DNA of 64,000 nt from JAVVPO01 sp036655715 (GCA_036655715.1 JAVVPO010000002.1:26491-90490), one strand, 5' to 3'. Counted from the first letter of the stretch, positions 17,410-25,996 are shown. Notes: generated by a model not told the origin, from the letters alone. Program-made: numbers and translations.

Positions 17410-17955
17410 GTGGAATTTAACAAAGAAGCAGAGATAACCTATTTGTTAGATAGGCTAGAAGATGTGTTAGAAGAGGGGAAAGCTACTTTTTTATCTAGCA
17501 AAATATCTATTGATAGAGATGAAGTATTAGATTATATCAAAGATATTAGACTTAAGTTACCAACAGAGCTGCAACAATCTGTATGGATTGTTGAAGAGCG
17601 AAATAAAATTTTAGCTGAAGCTCAAAATGAAGGACAATTAATCTTGCAAGAAGCCCAAGATACGCTTCAAAAGATGATAGACCAACATGAGATTACTAAG
17701 TATGCCGAAGAAAGAGCTCAGTATATATTAGATGCTGCAAGAAAAGATGCAAGATCAGTACATCTTGGTTCAATTGAGTATGCAGATGAAACGATGAAAC
17801 AAGTAGAGCAAAGACTTAAAGGGACTTTAGATGTTATACATAAAGAAGTTCAGGATTTTGAGGCTTATGTAACGGATGTGCTTAGAACGTTATATGATCA
17901 TAGACAAGAGTTAAAGGGTGTAGTAACGAATCAGATGAATAATGGAGAACAATAG
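17410..17955 (+). CDS. Coiled-coil protein of unknown function
   Basis: I cannot assign a named function. The 181-residue protein is soluble, rich in Glu, Gln, Lys and Ala, and mostly heptad-like from about residue 55 to 160. Its composition recalls ATP synthase b subunits and DivIVA-type proteins, but it has no membrane segment. Such genes are found beside coaD and ylbJ in Clostridia, sometimes labelled ATPase, though no Walker motif is visible here. The start is GTG at 17410 after AAGGAGGCG. A convergent terminator separates it from ylbJ. Confidence 0.6.
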   Translation: MEFNKEAEITYLLDRLEDVLEEGKATFLSSKISIDRDEVLDYIKDIRLKLPTELQQSVWIVEERNKILAEAQNEGQLILQEAQDTLQKMIDQHEITKYAEERAQYILDAARKDARSVHLGSIEYADETMKQVEQRLKGTLDVIHKEVQDFEAYVTDVLRTLYDHRQELKGVVTNQMNNGEQ

Positions 17956-17960
17956 TATCA

Positions 17961-18015
17961 AAAAAAGGCGATAGGATTAGAGAGGCAAGAAATCTCTTAT
18001 CTTATCGCCTTTTTG
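17961..18015. terminator. Bidirectional terminator between the coiled-coil gene and ylbJ
   Basis: A long interrupted stem pairs A-rich GGCGATA (17961-17973) with TATCGCC and T-rich sequence (18003-18014), extended inward by GATTAGAGA/TCTCTTATC. Both strands end in U-rich runs, fitting the convergent genes on either side. Confidence 0.85.
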
Positions 18016-18063
18016 GGGGCTAAGGCATAGCGTATTAAATGAGTAGGTGTGTATCTTTATTTC

Positions 18064-19203
18064 TTAGGAATACCTCTTTTTAGAAAATAAGTGAGGTAGC
18101 TTAGCTTTACGTGAGAATGATAAAAGTCTAAAGATAACGATAATGATGCAGATGACCATAATAAGAAAAAGAATAGATGTATTAAAAGAAACAGTGGATG
18201 TTTGATTTGTATACATGAAGAACATAGGGTAAAGTAGCATGGTATAAATATAAGCAATGACGGCTTGAAAAAACTTAGAAATCATATAAAGGACTAAAGA
18301 AAGATTTGAACCTTGTAGTAAGTGTGCAGATTGAAATATAACGCAGAACCCACCAAAAGCTATAATGGCAGAAATAAGTGACAGACTTTGAAGAGAAAAA
18401 TTATTTGTAGTGCAGATTAAAGCAACACCATTGGAAAATTCAAAGCTTCCTAAGAGAATGCTAGATAAAAAATCTGGAGATAAGTGCAATGAAGTTGATA
18501 GGGAGGCTGTTGCATTTTGAATAAGTATAGAGGATTTTAGAATACTAATAATAACGGAGAAGAAAATAATATACCCACCTACATAAACGATGGTGTCCAT
18601 AGCATTCTGTACAGCACTTGTGAAGGCTACGGAAAAATTAGGTGACTGAGCAGCGTATGGTGCTACTTGGCATGCAGAGGAGATGGGCTCGACAGGTGTA
18701 TAGAATCTAAAGAGTAATAACATGGTAAAAGCTGATAAAATATGTATAATGACTAAGAAATAGCCGATTTGAGGAGATTTAAGAAGAATACTCCCCACAG
18801 TGCCTATAATAAATAGACAACCACAGTTATTGGCAAAACAAAAGGTTTTCTGAGCTTCTAAGAAGGATATAGACTTGGTATCTAGAAGTTGTTTGCTAAG
18901 TTTGGCTCCAGTAGGATACCCGCCTATAACTCCCATAATAAAAGTTAAGAAGCTACCGCCAGAGATTTTGAAAAGTTTAGAGGTAATAGGGTGAATAAGA
19001 TGACTCACTTTAAAAATAACCCCTAAGTTAAATAGCATATTAGTCAGAATGATAAAAGGTAAGAGTGAAGGAAGAAGTTTGTTAAACCAAAGAAGTAGGC
19101 CAGATTCGGCGCCTTTGATACAAATTTCAGGGAAAAGTAAGATGTTTAACATAACAAGTACAATTAAAAGTGTAACGAATAAGGTAGAAAGTTTTTTTTT
19201 CAT
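18064..19203 (-). CDS. ylbJ: Sporulation integral membrane protein YlbJ
   Basis: YlbJ is a polytopic membrane protein expressed in the mother cell of sporulating Bacillus and needed for full spore resistance; it carries a nucleoside-recognition (Gate) type domain. The 379-residue protein shows about eight or nine hydrophobic segments and the motifs KLLPSLLPF, GVIGGYPTGAK (near residue 93) and CFANNCG, which are characteristic of the family. The ATG follows CCAGGAGGC. It is on the - strand together with tmcAL, from which it is separated by a 19-bp-stem terminator. Confidence 0.9.
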   Translation of the reverse strand: MKKKLSTLFVTLLIVLVMLNILLFPEICIKGAESGLLLWFNKLLPSLLPFIILTNMLFNLGVIFKVSHLIHPITSKLFKISGGSFLTFIMGVIGGYPTGAKLSKQLLDTKSISFLEAQKTFCFANNCGCLFIIGTVGSILLKSPQIGYFLVIIHILSAFTMLLLFRFYTPVEPISSACQVAPYAAQSPNFSVAFTSAVQNAMDTIVYVGGYIIFFSVIISILKSSILIQNATASLSTSLHLSPDFLSSILLGSFEFSNGVALICTTNNFSLQSLSLISAIIAFGGFCVIFQSAHLLQGSNLSLVLYMISKFFQAVIAYIYTMLLYPMFFMYTNQTSTVSFNTSILFLIMVICIIIVIFRLLSFSRKAKLPHLFSKKRYS

Positions 19204-19298
19204 AGGTGCCTCCTGGAATTTTAAATGCTTGTACTCTAAATTCTATGACAAGCTTTTGGAAAAAATGAAAAGGTCTGTGAGAATTTTAAATATAAATA

Positions 19299-19342
19299 GC
19301 AAAAGCCTCAAGCTATTCTTTAAAATAGCTTGAGGCTTTTGC
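19299..19342 (-). terminator. Strong terminator after tmcAL
   Basis: A perfect 19-bp stem (19299-19317 with 19324-19342) and a 6-base loop lie 16 bases past the tmcAL stop. On the - strand the hairpin is followed by the U-rich TATTTATATTT. Confidence 0.88.
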
Positions 19343-19357
19343 ATCATGAAAATAATA

Positions 19358-20596
19358 TTAATCTATAACAAGGAAACTCTGAGAAAAATCTTGATTGTAG
19401 AAAGAGGGAAGTTCTTTGCCTAAATAGTAAAGGTTAGTTGCATGTATCTCATAATCTATAAGGCATTTAGCTTCGGGGGAGAGTTTGTTGTAAACTTTAC
19501 CTAGATTAGTGATAACAGGAACGGTAGACGCTTTAGAAAGCGCAGAAAGAAGAGGCAAAGAATCTTTTTTACAACCTAGTACTCTAATATAGGGAATCCA
19601 ATCCAATTTTTCTAAGCTATCTAAATCATTTTGTTTAACATCCAATAAAATTTTTAGAATAGCCCTATGAACAGTAGCGCGGCTATAAGTCTTAGAAGTC
19701 ACTTCGTCAATAATATCAGAAGCCTTTAAATGTTTAAGATAAGCATTGTAAATGGAGTGGCATAAATTTTTTGGAATATCCCACAAAGAATATAAATCAT
19801 CTAAGGTGGAAAATATAAGCTTATGATGTAAAATCATAGAAAAATTATCCAGTGAAGGAGATGTGTTAGCATTTTGTAAGAGTAAATCAAAAGAATGACT
19901 AGGCATGGTGCATTCTATATCTTCTATATTGGAAGATTTAAACTGATTTCTAATGGCGGTTGCAGAAGCAATAGACGCGTGAATAGAAGTATCGTGATAA
20001 TGGGAAGTTTTGCGTTTGATAGTAATAGGTTTAATGCTCGATTGATATTTAATAAGTGCCTTGATATATTCAATACCTAATATATTATTAGGATTATTAA
20101 GAAGCGATTCTAAATGAGCGTGAGAGGATGTCCCCTGTTTTCTAAGATAATCTATAAGTGCTAGCTCGCGTGATTTAGGATAGCTTGTACCTGTGTTAAG
20201 ATAGGTTTTAATGAGAGAAGATAGCTCGGGCGATTCATGGACTAAGGTATGAGCTATTTCTTGCATAAGCGTAATATCATCTATCTCAGAGCCAAAGCAT
20301 AGGCTATTTACAATGCCGCTCTTGTGAAAGACTGAGATTGCAGCCTCAGCAAAGCGCTCAGCACTAGCTGTAGCAAAGGGGAAAGGAAGCTCAAGTACCA
20401 TGTCTACCCCACATTTAAGCGCCATTTGCGTTCTAGTATATTTATCAACGATACAAGGGTTACCTCTTTGAGCAAAGTTGCCACTCATAACCGCTATTAT
20501 TTTATCACAGCCTGCTAGTTTTTTTGTTTGTGTAAGTTGATAAAGATGTCCATTGTGAAAAGGATTATATTCAGCGACGATGCCAGTAACATGCAT
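19358..20596 (-). CDS. tmcAL: tRNA(Met) cytidine acetate ligase TmcAL (YlbM)
   Basis: TmcAL uses acetate and ATP to make N4-acetylcytidine at the wobble position of elongator tRNA(Met). The protein (412 residues) opens MHVTGIVAEYNPFHNGH, with the HxGH nucleotidyltransferase signature, and shows VMSGNFAQRGNPCIVDK and ELPFPFATASAERFA, which mark this family. The ATG is preceded by AGGAGG on the - strand. It is divergent from pta-ackA, which make and consume acetyl-phosphate and release acetate; the ylbJ-tmcAL-pta-ackA-yceD-rpmF neighbourhood is common in Clostridia. Confidence 0.93.
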   Translation of the reverse strand: MHVTGIVAEYNPFHNGHLYQLTQTKKLAGCDKIIAVMSGNFAQRGNPCIVDKYTRTQMALKCGVDMVLELPFPFATASAERFAEAAISVFHKSGIVNSLCFGSEIDDITLMQEIAHTLVHESPELSSLIKTYLNTGTSYPKSRELALIDYLRKQGTSSHAHLESLLNNPNNILGIEYIKALIKYQSSIKPITIKRKTSHYHDTSIHASIASATAIRNQFKSSNIEDIECTMPSHSFDLLLQNANTSPSLDNFSMILHHKLIFSTLDDLYSLWDIPKNLCHSIYNAYLKHLKASDIIDEVTSKTYSRATVHRAILKILLDVKQNDLDSLEKLDWIPYIRVLGCKKDSLPLLSALSKASTVPVITNLGKVYNKLSPEAKCLIDYEIHATNLYYLGKELPSFYNQDFSQSFLVID

Positions 20597-20688
20597 AAAA
20601 TGTATTCCTCCTATGAAAATTATTAATAATGAACTTTATTGTATAACAAAGTTTTTGAAAATTAAAGCAGGAAATTTTGAATTGACTC

Positions 20689-20717
20689 TTGTATACATGG
20701 AATACATTTACTATAAT
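20689..20717 (+). promoter_or_regulatory. Promoter of pta-ackA
   Basis: TATAAT at 20712-20717 has TTGTAT 17 bp upstream (20689-20694). A better -35 sequence, TTGACT at 20682-20687, is 24 bp away, too far for the same -10. The pta ATG is at 20765. Confidence 0.6.
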
Positions 20718-20764
20718 AGGATAGAGAGTAACCTATAAAGGAAAATTTTGAAAGGGGTTTTTTT

Positions 20765-21760
20765 ATGTCTTTTTTACAAAACATTAAAGAGCGTGCACAG
20801 AATGACAAGAAAACAATCGTATTACCAGAAACTGGTGATATGCGTACATTAAATGCCGCTCATACAATTTTAGAAGAAAAACTTGCAAACCTTATTCTAA
20901 TTGGGAATAAAGAAGAGATTTTAGCAAAATCAGAAGGATTAAATTTAAGCGAAGCTCAAATTGTAGATCCAGCTGATTTTGTTGAAATGGAAGCTTATGT
21001 AAATAAACTTGTAGAACTTAGAGGCTCAAAAGGAATGACTTCTGAGAAAGCCGCAGAGATTCTTGTAAAAGATTCATTATTCTTAGGCGTTATGATGGTA
21101 AAACAAGGAATGGCAGATGGAATGGTTGCTGGTGCAGCTAACTCAACAGCTAACGTACTTAGACCATCACTACAAATCTTAAAAACAGCTCCAGGTACAA
21201 AACTTGTATCATCATTCTTTGTAATGGTAGTGCCAGATTGTGAAATGGGAGCAAATGGTACATTTGTATTTTCTGACTGTGGACTTAACCAAAATCCAAA
21301 CTCAGAAGAACTTGCAGCTATTGCACAAAGTTCAGCAGCAAGCTTTAGTCAATTAGTAGGTGAAGAACCTATCGTAGCTATGCTTTCACATTCTACATAC
21401 GGTAGTGCAAAACATGTAGATGTAGATAAAGTAGTAGAAGCGACAAGAATTGCTAAAGAAATGGCTCCGGAACTTAAAATTGATGGGGAGCTTCAATTAG
21501 ATGCTGCTATCGTTAAAGAAGTTGGACAAGCTAAAGCACCAGAAAGCAAAGTAGCTGGACAAGCTAACGTACTTGTATTCCCAGACTTAGATGCTGGTAA
21601 TATTGGATACAAACTTGTTCAAAGACTTGCAAAAGCAGAAGCTTATGGACCAGTAACACAAGGAATAGCAAAGCCTGTTAACGATTTATCTCGTGGATGT
21701 AGCGCAGAAGATATCGTAGGGGTAGTAGCTATTACAGCAGTACAAGCACAAAGCAATTAA
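20765..21760 (+). CDS. pta: Phosphate acetyltransferase
   Basis: Pta converts acetyl-CoA and phosphate to acetyl-phosphate. The 331-residue sequence is the short catalytic form without the N-terminal DRTGG extension. Family landmarks include KTIVLPETGDMRTLNAA, DGMVAGAANSTANVLRPSLQ, FVFSDCGLNQNP and FPDLDAGNIGYKLVQR. Codon use shifts to more CTT, GCT, AAC and TCA than in neighbours, as expected of a highly expressed gene. ackA follows, and the two form the ATP-yielding acetate pathway. Confidence 0.97.
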   Translation: MSFLQNIKERAQNDKKTIVLPETGDMRTLNAAHTILEEKLANLILIGNKEEILAKSEGLNLSEAQIVDPADFVEMEAYVNKLVELRGSKGMTSEKAAEILVKDSLFLGVMMVKQGMADGMVAGAANSTANVLRPSLQILKTAPGTKLVSSFFVMVVPDCEMGANGTFVFSDCGLNQNPNSEELAAIAQSSAASFSQLVGEEPIVAMLSHSTYGSAKHVDVDKVVEATRIAKEMAPELKIDGELQLDAAIVKEVGQAKAPESKVAGQANVLVFPDLDAGNIGYKLVQRLAKAEAYGPVTQGIAKPVNDLSRGCSAEDIVGVVAITAVQAQSN

Positions 21761-21798
21761 TATATTATATATAATACAAAACTCAAGGAGTGAATAGC

Positions 21799-22992
21799 AT
21801 GAAAGTATTAGTAGTAAACTGTGGTAGTTCATCATTAAAATACCAATTATTAAACATGGAAAACGAGACTGAAATCGCAAAAGGTATTTGTGAGAGAATC
21901 GGGATTGATGGATCATTCATCAAACATACAACAGAAGGACAAGACTCTGTTAAAGTAGCATGTGATTTCCCAACTCATAAAGAAGCACTTGCAAAAATGA
22001 TCGAGATGTTAATATCTGGTGAAACAGCTTGTATTACATCTGTAGATGAAATTGATGCAGTAGGACACAGAGTTGTTCACGGTGGAGAAAAATTCGCAGC
22101 TTCAGTAATTATTACAGAAGAAGTAGAAGAAGCTATGAGGGAGTGTATTGATCTTGCACCTCTTCACAATCCAGCTAACTTATTAGGAATCGATGCTTGT
22201 CGTGAACTTATGCCAAATGCACCACAAGTAGGAGTATTTGATACTGCTTTCCACCAGACAATGCCTAAAGAAGCATTTATGTACGCTATTCCACAAAAAT
22301 TCTACAAAAAGTATGGTGTGCGTAAATATGGTTTCCATGGCACATCACACAAATATGTATCTCAAAGAGTAGCAGCTATGCTGAATAAACCAATTGAAGA
22401 TACAAAAATCATTGTATGTCACTTAGGAAACGGAGCAAGTGTATGTGCAGTTGATGGCGGTAAATCTGTAGAAACATCTATGGGATTCACTCCACTTGCA
22501 GGTCTTGCAATGGGAACTAGATCAGGTGATATCGATCCAGCTATCGTTACTTTCTTAATGGAAAAAGAAGGTTTAACAGCTAAAGAAATCGATAATATGT
22601 TAAACAAAGAATCAGGTGTTGTAGCACTTTCACAACTTGGAAGTGATTTTAGAGAAATCGAAGATGGTGTTGTAGCTGGAGATGCTGCATGTAGATTTAC
22701 TATGGACGCATACCAACACAGACTTGTATCTTACATTGGAGCATACGCTGCAATCATGAATGGCGTAGATGCTATTGCATTTGCAGGTGGTCTTGGTGAA
22801 AACAACGCAATCATGAGAGAAGAATTAGCTAAAATGCTTAGTTGGATGGGCGTAGAGATAGATGTTGAGAAAAACAAATGTCGCGGCGTAGAAAGAGATT
22901 TATCTACAGCAGATGCAAAAGTTCGCATGATGTTAGTTCCAACTAATGAAGAGCTTATGATTGCAAGAGATGCAGTAGCATTAGTTAAATAA
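21799..22992 (+). CDS. ackA: Acetate kinase
   Basis: AckA converts acetyl-phosphate and ADP to acetate and ATP, giving ATP by substrate-level phosphorylation in anaerobes. The N-terminus VLVVNCGSSSLKYQL carries the Asn-7 region of the sugar-kinase fold, with GHRVVHGGEKF, FDTAFHQTMP, HLGNGASVCAV and GGLGENN all in place. A GTG at 21790 is in frame but overlaps the AAGGAG site, so the ATG at 21799 (397 residues, normal length) is the start. It uses highly expressed codons like pta. Confidence 0.98.
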   Translation: MKVLVVNCGSSSLKYQLLNMENETEIAKGICERIGIDGSFIKHTTEGQDSVKVACDFPTHKEALAKMIEMLISGETACITSVDEIDAVGHRVVHGGEKFAASVIITEEVEEAMRECIDLAPLHNPANLLGIDACRELMPNAPQVGVFDTAFHQTMPKEAFMYAIPQKFYKKYGVRKYGFHGTSHKYVSQRVAAMLNKPIEDTKIIVCHLGNGASVCAVDGGKSVETSMGFTPLAGLAMGTRSGDIDPAIVTFLMEKEGLTAKEIDNMLNKESGVVALSQLGSDFREIEDGVVAGDAACRFTMDAYQHRLVSYIGAYAAIMNGVDAIAFAGGLGENNAIMREELAKMLSWMGVEIDVEKNKCRGVERDLSTADAKVRMMLVPTNEELMIARDAVALVK

Positions 22993-22996
22993 TACG

Positions 22997-23025
22997 TTGA
23001 CAAATAATCTTCAAATATGTATAAT
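22997..23025 (+). promoter_or_regulatory. Promoter of yceD-rpmF
   Basis: TTGACA (22997-23002) and TATAAT (23020-23025) are separated by 17 bp, a perfect consensus promoter. It begins 5 bases after the ackA stop and lies 31 bases before the yceD start codon. Confidence 0.88.
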
Positions 23026-23056
23026 TACAGAAGTGTTACCTAGTGGAGTGAAAACA

Positions 23057-23566
23057 ATGAAGATTAATATCCAAACACTTATTAACAAAACTGAATTAGA
23101 ATTTGCAGAGGAAACAACAGTTTCACTGAAAAATCTACATTTAGGAAGTGAAAAAACGGATTATGTAGCAAAGGTTTACGGAACAGTTATCAAGCAAGGC
23201 AACAAGTATTTGGTGTCTGGGGAGATAGATGTAACTGTAAAATTGCTATGTGATAGGTGCATGCATGAATTTGATTATCCTATTCATGCTGATTTATACA
23301 GTGAATTTTCATCAGATAATCAATATGCTGGTGAGAATGACGATGTAAAACCAGTAATCAAGTCAAGCATTGATTTGTCAGATGATATATTAGAAGCTAT
23401 TGTTGTAGAAGTTCCGATGAAATGTTTATGTAGTAAAGATTGCAAAGGAATGTGTAAAAACTGTGGCGCTAATTTAAATCATTCAGTTTGTGAATGCGAA
23501 TCAGCTGATATAGATCTTCGACTAGAGCAATTAAAAGATATTTTTCGTGGCAACAACGAAAAATAG
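23057..23566 (+). CDS. yceD: YceD family protein (DUF177)
   Basis: YceD proteins are almost always encoded just before rpmF; plant and bacterial homologues are linked to 23S rRNA accumulation, but the activity is not settled. The 169-residue protein has two cysteine pairs in the C-terminal half (CDRCMHEF, and CLCSKDCKGMCKNCG followed by CEC), suggesting a metal site. The frame is open back to 22997, but that segment contains the promoter; the ATG at 23057 follows a GGAGTG site. rpmF starts 25 bp later. Confidence 0.9.
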   Translation: MKINIQTLINKTELEFAEETTVSLKNLHLGSEKTDYVAKVYGTVIKQGNKYLVSGEIDVTVKLLCDRCMHEFDYPIHADLYSEFSSDNQYAGENDDVKPVIKSSIDLSDDILEAIVVEVPMKCLCSKDCKGMCKNCGANLNHSVCECESADIDLRLEQLKDIFRGNNEK

Positions 23567-23590
23567 GATTACTTGAGGAGGTGTAACAAA

Positions 23591-23767
23591 ATGGCAGTAC
23601 CAAAAAGAAAAACGTCCAAAGCCAGAAGAAATCAACGTAAAGCTAACTGGAAACTCTCTCCACTTAACTTAGTTAAATGTTCTAAATGTGGTGAATTAAT
23701 GATGCCACACCGTGTATGTAAAGCATGTGGTTCTTACGCTAACCGCGTTGTAATTAAAGTAGATTAA
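23591..23767 (+). CDS. rpmF: 50S ribosomal protein L32
   Basis: L32 is a 58-residue large-subunit protein. It opens MAVPKRKTSKARRNQRKANWK and has the zinc-binding CSKCG and CKACG pairs, so it is the zinc form. An upstream in-frame ATG at 23573 is ignored because GAGGAGGTG (23575-23583) lies between it and the ATG at 23591. The terminator hairpin 8 bases after the stop sets it apart from plsX. Confidence 0.97.
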   Translation: MAVPKRKTSKARRNQRKANWKLSPLNLVKCSKCGELMMPHRVCKACGSYANRVVIKVD

Positions 23768-23775
23768 TTCTATAT

Positions 23776-23810
23776 CAAAGGGCAGCTAATAGCTGCCCTT
23801 TGCATATTTT
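23776..23810 (+). terminator. Terminator or attenuator between rpmF and plsX
   Basis: A perfect 12-bp stem (23776-23787 with 23791-23802) has an AAT loop. The downstream sequence CATATTTT is only weakly U-rich, so read-through into plsX is likely. Confidence 0.7.
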
Positions 23811-23844
23811 ATCCAATAGTAGAGAAAGATAAAGGGTGATGGAT

Positions 23845-24834
23845 GTGCCAAAGATAGCAGTTGATGTAATGAGTGGTGATTATGCACCAGATGAATTAAT
23901 TAAAGGATGTGCTAAAGCATCTAAAGATACTTCATGTGTAATTGTTTTAGTGGGTAAAGAACAAGCCATTAATGAAGCTCTTAAAAGTTGTACATATAAT
24001 GAGAGCAAAATTGAAATAGTAAATGCAGATGACATCATTACAATGGAAGACTCACCAGTGACTGCAATAAGAACTAAAAAAGATTCTTCAATGGTTATAG
24101 GACTTAAACTCTTAAAAGAAAAAAAAGTAGATGGTTTTGTGTGTGCGGGAAATACCGGAGCACTCTTAGCTGGAGCTACACTTATTGTAGGACGAATAAA
24201 AGGAGTTGAAAGACCTGCCCTAGCTCCTCTTATACCAACTAAAAGAGGTAACACGCTATTGATAGATTGTGGAGCAAACATGGATGCTAAGCCTTCTTAT
24301 TTAACTCAGTTTGCTAGAATGGGAACTGTGTATATGGAAGAATGCCTTGGAGTGAAAAATCCAAAGGTAGGGCTTATTAACGTGGGGACAGAAGAAGAAA
24401 AAGGCAACACCCTTACAAAAGAAGCGTTCGGACTACTTAAGGTAGATGAAAAAGTGAATTTTATTGGCAATATAGAAGCAAGAGAAATTCCATCAGGTGA
24501 AGCAGATATACTAGTGTGTGATGCTTTTGTTGGAAATGTGATTTTGAAGTTTATGGAAGGATTTGGACTGTGGGTATTTTCTATGCTTAAAACTGAATTT
24601 ACTAGAAATATTAAAAGTAAATTAGCAGCACTTATGCTGAAAAAGAACATCTATAACATTAAAAATAAATTTAGCTACTCTGATAAAGGTGGTGCTCCAC
24701 TTTTAGGCGTTAATGGACTTGTTGTAAAAACTCATGGTAATTCTAAAGAAAAAGAGATTTACAGTACTATTATGCAAACAGAAGAATTTATTAATAATGG
24801 ACTTATAAAAAAAATCGCATCTAAACTTCAATAA
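23845..24834 (+). CDS. plsX: Phosphate acyltransferase PlsX
   Basis: PlsX makes acyl-phosphate from acyl-ACP, which PlsY (42487) uses to acylate glycerol-3-phosphate. The protein starts PKIAVDVMSGDYAP, where most PlsX have AMGGD, and shows GNTGALLAGA, LLIDCGANMDAKP and CDAFVGNVILKFMEG. ATG at 23839 is in frame but only two bases from the AAAGGG site, so the GTG at 23845 is chosen (329 residues). It is followed by acpP; fapR, fabD and fabG, which sit here in Bacillus, are absent. Confidence 0.94.
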   Translation: MPKIAVDVMSGDYAPDELIKGCAKASKDTSCVIVLVGKEQAINEALKSCTYNESKIEIVNADDIITMEDSPVTAIRTKKDSSMVIGLKLLKEKKVDGFVCAGNTGALLAGATLIVGRIKGVERPALAPLIPTKRGNTLLIDCGANMDAKPSYLTQFARMGTVYMEECLGVKNPKVGLINVGTEEEKGNTLTKEAFGLLKVDEKVNFIGNIEAREIPSGEADILVCDAFVGNVILKFMEGFGLWVFSMLKTEFTRNIKSKLAALMLKKNIYNIKNKFSYSDKGGAPLLGVNGLVVKTHGNSKEKEIYSTIMQTEEFINNGLIKKIASKLQ

Positions 24835-24848
24835 TATCTAAAATCATA

Positions 24849-24877
24849 TTGACTACAAAAGTAGTATATACTATTAT
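24849..24877 (+). promoter_or_regulatory. Promoter of acpP with internal palindromes
   Basis: TTGACT (24849-24854) and TATTAT (24872-24877) are 17 bp apart. Two inverted repeats fill the spacer: ACTACAAAAGTAGT (24852-24865) and AGTATATACT (24863-24872), a possible operator for a fatty-acid regulator. Confidence 0.65.
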
Positions 24878-24908
24878 CAAAGTATAAATTTTTATAAGAG
24901 GTGTTAAT

Positions 24909-25145
24909 ATGGTATTTGAGAAAATCAGAGAAATTATTAGTGAACAACTTAATATTTCAGAAGGAGATGTAACTCTAGAAACATCTTTTAGGGATGACTT
25001 AAATGCAGATTCTCTAGATATTTTTCAAATTGTGATGGCAATAGAAGAAGAATTTGAAATGGAAATCTCAAACGATGAAGTAGAAGGTATAACTACAGTA
25101 GGAGAAATTGTAGAATATATCAAAGAACAAAAAGGATTAGATTGA
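24909..25145 (+). CDS. acpP: Acyl carrier protein
   Basis: ACP carries growing acyl chains on a phosphopantetheine attached to Ser35 in the motif DDLNADSLD. The 78-residue acidic protein is a typical length and composition. It has its own promoter and terminator and an AAGAGGTG ribosome site. Its neighbours plsX and rnc are the usual ones, although the fab genes often found between plsX and acpP are missing. CoaD (16918) makes the precursor of its prosthetic group. Confidence 0.97.
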   Translation: MVFEKIREIISEQLNISEGDVTLETSFRDDLNADSLDIFQIVMAIEEEFEMEISNDEVEGITTVGEIVEYIKEQKGLD

Positions 25146-25150
25146 TGAGC

Positions 25151-25173
25151 AGCCTCGCTAAGCGGGGCTTTTC
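25151..25173 (+). terminator. Terminator after acpP
   Basis: AGCCTCGC (25151-25158) pairs with GCGGGGCT (25162-25169, one G-U pair) around a TAA loop, followed by TTTTCG. Confidence 0.8.
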
Positions 25174-25190
25174 GTATATTACTGATTAAG

Positions 25191-25260
25191 TAGAATGTTG
25201 AGTAACTAACATTTTTGATTATTAAACATTCTATTTAAATAGCTGCACATACTATTTAAA
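25191..25260 (+). other. Candidate structured leader in front of rnc
   Basis: TAGAATGTT (25191-25199) can pair with either AACATT (25208-25213, followed by a T run) or with AACATTCTA (25225-25233, 9 bp). The two pairings exclude each other. The 9-base sequence CTATTTAAA also occurs twice (25231-25239 and 25252-25260). No clear promoter was found for rnc itself. Confidence 0.4.
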
Positions 25261-25282
25261 AGAGAAGAAAAGAGATGATATA

Positions 25283-25996
25283 ATGTACAAGAAAACAAAT
25301 TGCAATAATAAAAAGGTAGTTGAATTACAAAGCATAGTAGGATATACATTTAATAAAATCGAAAGATTAAGACAAGCTGTGACCCATAGTTCATTTGCTA
25401 ATGAGCATAGAAATATGGATATTAAGGATAATGAGAGACTAGAATTTCTAGGCGATGCTATATTGGATCTTATTATTAGTGAGTATTTGTTTAATAAGTA
25501 TAAAGAAATGCCAGAGGGAGATCTTTCTAAAATTAGAGCAAGTATTGTATGCGAAGCGTCACTGGCTAAAATAGCACGTAAGATTAATTTAGGAGAATAC
25601 ATTCTGCTTGGTAAAGGTGAGGAAATGACAGGTGGTAGAACAAGAGCCTCTATTCTTGCTGATGCATTTGAGGCAGTAACAGGATCTATCTTTGTAGATG
25701 GTAAGTTTGAAGATGTAAGAGAATTCCTTCAAAGAACACTTATTAATGAAGTGGATGATATCTCGATACAAGATCTTTATACAGATTATAAAACATTGTT
25801 GCAAGAAAATATTCAAAGAGAAAGCACATTGCCTATTCGTTATGAAGTAGTAGAAGAAAAAGGACCAGATCATGATAAGAATTTCTATGTAGCAGTCTAT
25901 CATGGAGAAGTATGTCTTGGTAAAGGTGTAGGTAAGAGTAAAAAAGAAGCTGAACAAGATGCAGCTAAGATAGCAATTGATAACTTAACAAAATAG
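25283..25996 (+). CDS. rnc: Ribonuclease III
   Basis: RNase III cuts double-stranded RNA and processes rRNA precursors. The catalytic signature NERLEFLGDAILDLIISEYLF is read at about residues 49-70 in pieces (ERLEFLGDAILD), with ADAFEAVTGSIF in the second metal-binding region, and a C-terminal double-stranded-RNA-binding domain at about 155-235 (GKGVGKSKKEAEQDAA). The length of 237 residues is normal. The ribosome site is weak (AAGAGATG). It is followed 19 bp later by smc, as in Bacillus. Confidence 0.96.
   Translation: MYKKTNCNNKKVVELQSIVGYTFNKIERLRQAVTHSSFANEHRNMDIKDNERLEFLGDAILDLIISEYLFNKYKEMPEGDLSKIRASIVCEASLAKIARKINLGEYILLGKGEEMTGGRTRASILADAFEAVTGSIFVDGKFEDVREFLQRTLINEVDDISIQDLYTDYKTLLQENIQRESTLPIRYEVVEEKGPDHDKNFYVAVYHGEVCLGKGVGKSKKEAEQDAAKIAIDNLTK

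Noticed and set aside
19049..19333. A + strand open frame spanning the start of ylbJ and the terminator of tmcAL
   Set aside because: It runs through a 19-bp-stem terminator and the antisense of the ylbJ start; no ribosome site or family resemblance.
22997..23056. N-terminal extension of YceD by 20 codons
   Set aside because: The segment consists of a consensus promoter (TTGACA-N17-TATAAT) and the ribosome site; homologues start at the later ATG.
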